Position numbers and translations under genes: made by a program
In this document: piece after piece, positions 61,401 through 64,000 of the stretch
Layout: each line of letters starts with the position of its first letter
Numbering within the stretch: the first letter of the stretch is position 1
Notes under the pieces: model-generated
Told to the model about the DNA's origin: nothing
Databases searched by the model: none
The model's input: only the letters and a program-made list of their open reading frames with translations
Source of the DNA: Hypomyces perniciosus
Taxonomy: Eukaryota > Ascomycota > Sordariomycetes > Hypocreales > Hypocreaceae
Assembly: GCA_008477525.1 (NCBI GenBank)
Contig: SPDT01000003.1
Span: 2,170,001-2,234,000 of the forward strand
DNA length: 64,000 nucleotides
Reading direction: 5' to 3'

Positions 61401-62998
61401 TAATAAAAATATTAATATTAAAGTAATTAATTTATTATAAACTATATTTTTATAGGTTTATAGCAATAAAGGTTTCAGAGTTATACTATATATAATTCTA
61501 ATTAATCTTTATTTTATTATTTATAATATCATAAAAGTTTTTATTTTATTTTATCCTAGTTAATACTTTCTTTAATAAAAATCTAAATTATCTTTTATTC
61601 CTTTACTTTTATAAATAATTTTAAATACCTTTTTTAATCCCTAGTTAAGATTCTTTAATCTTCTATTTCTTATTTCTTATTTTTTAGGAACTAGGATATA
61701 TTCTTATTATTAAATTTATTTATAAGGTTAATCCCTATTAATAACTTTATGCCTTAAATATTCTTAAAAGCTTAAATAAAAAAGAGGAACTTTTAAAATA
61801 ATAACTTCCCCTTTTCTATTAAAAAGCTTAATTTTTCCTTAGATTTTATTATAATAGATATAGATATTATTAATATTAAGTTAAGTATATAATTAAATAA
61901 TTCTTTAAGTTAAAGGGTTAAAGATAAAGTTGTATTTAATATCCCAGTAAAAAGAGATTATCAATTTAATTTAAACTCTTTTATTTTAAGTTAAAGTAAA
62001 TTATCGGAGTCTCAATTAAATAGTTCTTTAATAAAAGAATGCCCTTTCTCCTGTAAATTACAGTCATTTAACTCAGATAACTAGCCCTTAAAGGAGCATT
62101 CTTCTCTCAGCTAAAAAAGGGATATATTCCTTTAATAATAAAGCTATAGTAATATATTCCGCTAATATAGGGAGTTCTTTTATAAAGAAAAAGGGTCGCG
62201 TTTATCTATTTAAAATAAAGAAATTAACTAGTCTCCTAAAAATAGCTTCCCGCATTAATACTAGTTATAAAATATTAAGTTATTATTATTCTTATATCTT
62301 CTTTAAATATCTTTAATATAAGTAAAGACAGCCTATATACTGGAAATTATAAAAGCAGTAAAAATAATACTTTTATCCAGAGTTAAGAAAAACCTAGCCA
62401 GGAATATGAGCAAAACCAAAATAAAGTCTCTATACTAAAAGATCAAATAATCAGTATATCCCTTATCAGCCCCCTATAGCCATTCCACCTATTAACCCAC
62501 CTACTAATAAATAAAATAAGGGTTATAATAGTATATTAATAGTTCAGGGGGGCTTAGGTTATATAGTGCTGACCGTTTTACCTATATATTCGCTTTTACT
62601 GTAGCAACCAGTCTTTCAGTAATTTTCCTTAAAATCTCAGCTTTTAATTAGCAAGTATTGTTAACTAGTAGTTTCTTAAGGTTCCGCTCTTTTACTATAT
62701 TTTAGCGCGTTACGCCTAGGTTAACTAATCCTGATATCTTTTCGGAAATTGCAACCAGATAACCTGCGTTTTCAGAGTCAAGTATTATACTAATCCATAT
62801 TAAATAGTTGCAGAAGGGGTTTTAGGCTATTTCCCTCAGCTAATCGTCTTGTATTCATACAGAAACTGGGTAAAGCTAGCCCGTAATTCTATTAGTAGTC
62901 AGGTGAGGGTAGGTCTTAATGGCAGCATAGAAGTGCCCTTAGTGATTACTTCCTAGGATGCAATCCCCGAGATTTCCCCCTGTCTCGGTCACTAATTT

Positions 62999-63401
62999 TA
63001 TCAAGGGGGAATTAGCACTCCAAAACATATACACAACACATACACACACCCACACACAACAACTGGTATCGAGCGCGGGAACCGCGTTCCTAACAGAACC
63101 ATAAAGCGGCGATTGAGTAATATAGGGGCTAAAAAGATACTGCAGATCATTTAATTATAATGCCGGCAGCCAAAAGCAACTAACAGTTACCTTTATACGC
63201 CTCAGCGACTATATTCTTATAGGTGGGGTTATATGTTAAAGGGGGAAGAAGGTTATTATTTATTAAACTAGGTCTATCTATATGTCTTTATACTCCCGTG
63301 CTTTCTTAATCCAGTAGCTGCTTAAATAAGCAGCCAACCTTTCTCAGGTAAGCTAACAAGAAAAAATGCTGGTGCGTTGGGCATGTCAGTTACCCCCGAC
63401 A
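62999..63401 (-). repeat. 5' LTR of the minus-strand Gypsy element
   Basis: 403 bp, the least RIP-mutated copy of this LTR family: CACACACCCACACACAACAA survives where other copies have TATATA. It ends CCCCCGACA on the plus strand. Confidence 0.9.
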
Positions 63402-63575
63402 AACTAGTCTAAGCTCGATTATTATTGTTAAGGATAAAAGAGAATTCCTAACTTATACTAATGTTCCTTTAAAAGTTAGTCCTAGCATTAGGCCTAACTT
63501 TAGGTCTAGCCAGAATAGGAAGGTTATCCAATTACACTAAAATCCTTACTTTTTAGCCCTCCTTTTCAATACTCC
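63402..63575. repeat. Dispersed repeat R, copy 2
   Basis: Matches 42320-42490; the similarity begins directly at the LTR edge, so R was probably the insertion target of this LTR. Confidence 0.7.
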
Positions 63576-64000
63576 CTCTAAAATAAATACTATCCTATAT
63601 AACTTTAAAGTAGATATAGGATCTTAAATATAGGAAAGTAACTAGGATATAGAAAATAAAAAGAATAGCTAAAATAGCTAAAAATAATAAAAATAGCTAA
63701 TAGTTATAAAAGAATAGCTAATAACTATAAAAAGGAAAAGGATAAAAAACCTTAGGTATAGACCTTAAATAAAAGTTTAAGATTAAGGAGATTTATAAAG
63801 TTCTTTAACTTTTAACCTAAAAAGGGCTTAGTATGCCTATTAGCAATTATTTTATTAATTTCTAAATAGTTAACTGTAATAACACTATTTTTAACCTATT
63901 CCTTTATATAATTAAACTGTAATAAAGTATATTTTATTCGATTATAAAGGGTAGGGTTATTTTAAGTAGAAATAGTACCTGTATTATTATTAAATAAAGA
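63576..64000. other. AT-rich low-complexity sequence
   Basis: Repeats of TAGCTAAAATAGCTAAAAATAA type (about 63665-63720) and RIP-type decay; no gene. Confidence 0.5.

Larger units (their letters stand above)
51298..63401 (-). mobile_element. Gypsy-type LTR retrotransposon (minus copy), RIP-degraded, about 12.1 kb
   Basis: Bounded by inverted-orientation LTRs at 51298-51701 (3') and 62999-63401 (5'). The minus-strand internal region from 62998 to about 55430 parallels the plus copy throughout (leader, gag, reverse transcriptase, RNase H, integrase). Between 55430 and the left LTR lies a further 3.7 kb not seen in the plus copy. Flanks TATTT (left) and AACTA (right) do not form a target duplication, and the left flank is Gypsy sequence while the right flank is repeat R, so the two LTRs may come from different insertions. 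Confidence 0.75.

Noticed and set aside
1..64000. tRNA genes, rRNA genes and CRISPR arrays
   Set aside because: I looked for these by eye and saw none; a CRISPR array would not be expected in a fungal genome, and the 33-bp array at 18020 has no spacers.

Overview
The window looks like a piece of a filamentous ascomycete (Pezizomycotina) genome. Genes have short introns (about 46-85 nt; one possible 200 nt) with GTAAGT-type donors, CTAAC/CTGAC branch sites and YAG acceptors. The protein families are fungal (NACHT-ankyrin NLR, subtilisin with a fungal N-terminal module, gasdermin-like protein). The flanks are ruined retrotransposons with the mark of repeat-induced point mutation (RIP): C-to-T and G-to-A everywhere, many TpA, stops where CAA/CAG/CGA/TGG codons should be. 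I cannot name the species.

Layout. (1) 1-17552 is a nested transposon block. A minus-strand Ty1/Copia element (A) carries a Tad1-like LINE in its left LTR (66-5977, 12-bp target duplication) and a plus-strand Copia element (B, 7136-14252, two 266-bp LTRs, 5-bp target duplication) in its pol gene. (2) 17553-33872 is a gene island of normal base composition: a decayed, repeat-bearing left edge, a small secreted cysteine-rich protein, an APH-type kinase, a spliced 566-aa membrane-anchored protein of unknown role, a gasdermin-like protein, a subtilisin-like protease gene and a large NACHT-ankyrin-vWA NLR gene. (3) 33873-64000 is a second transposon block: a Copia 5' part split by a Gypsy LTR, a minus-strand Tad1-like LINE, a truncated copy of Copia B, a plus-strand Gypsy element, and a minus-strand Gypsy element with an unusual extra 3.7 kb before its left LTR. 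No open frame in either transposon block is an intact gene.

How the genes fit together. The core of interest is 24608-33680. The gasdermin-like gene and the subtilisin gene converge, 139 bp apart; the protease and NLR genes diverge from one short promoter. A gasdermin next to a subtilisin-like protease is the arrangement of HET-Q1/HET-Q2 in Podospora anserina, where the protease trims the gasdermin and triggers regulated cell death after fusion of unlike strains. Here an NLR gene is attached. The gasdermin-like frame is intact, but the protease gene has one in-frame TAG and the NLR gene has three in-frame stops in a small AT-rich patch, all explicable by RIP-type transitions. The cluster therefore looks like a cell-death locus whose controllers were hit by RIP while the candidate pore-former survived. 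Splicing could bypass the NLR stops; I see no such escape for the protease stop.
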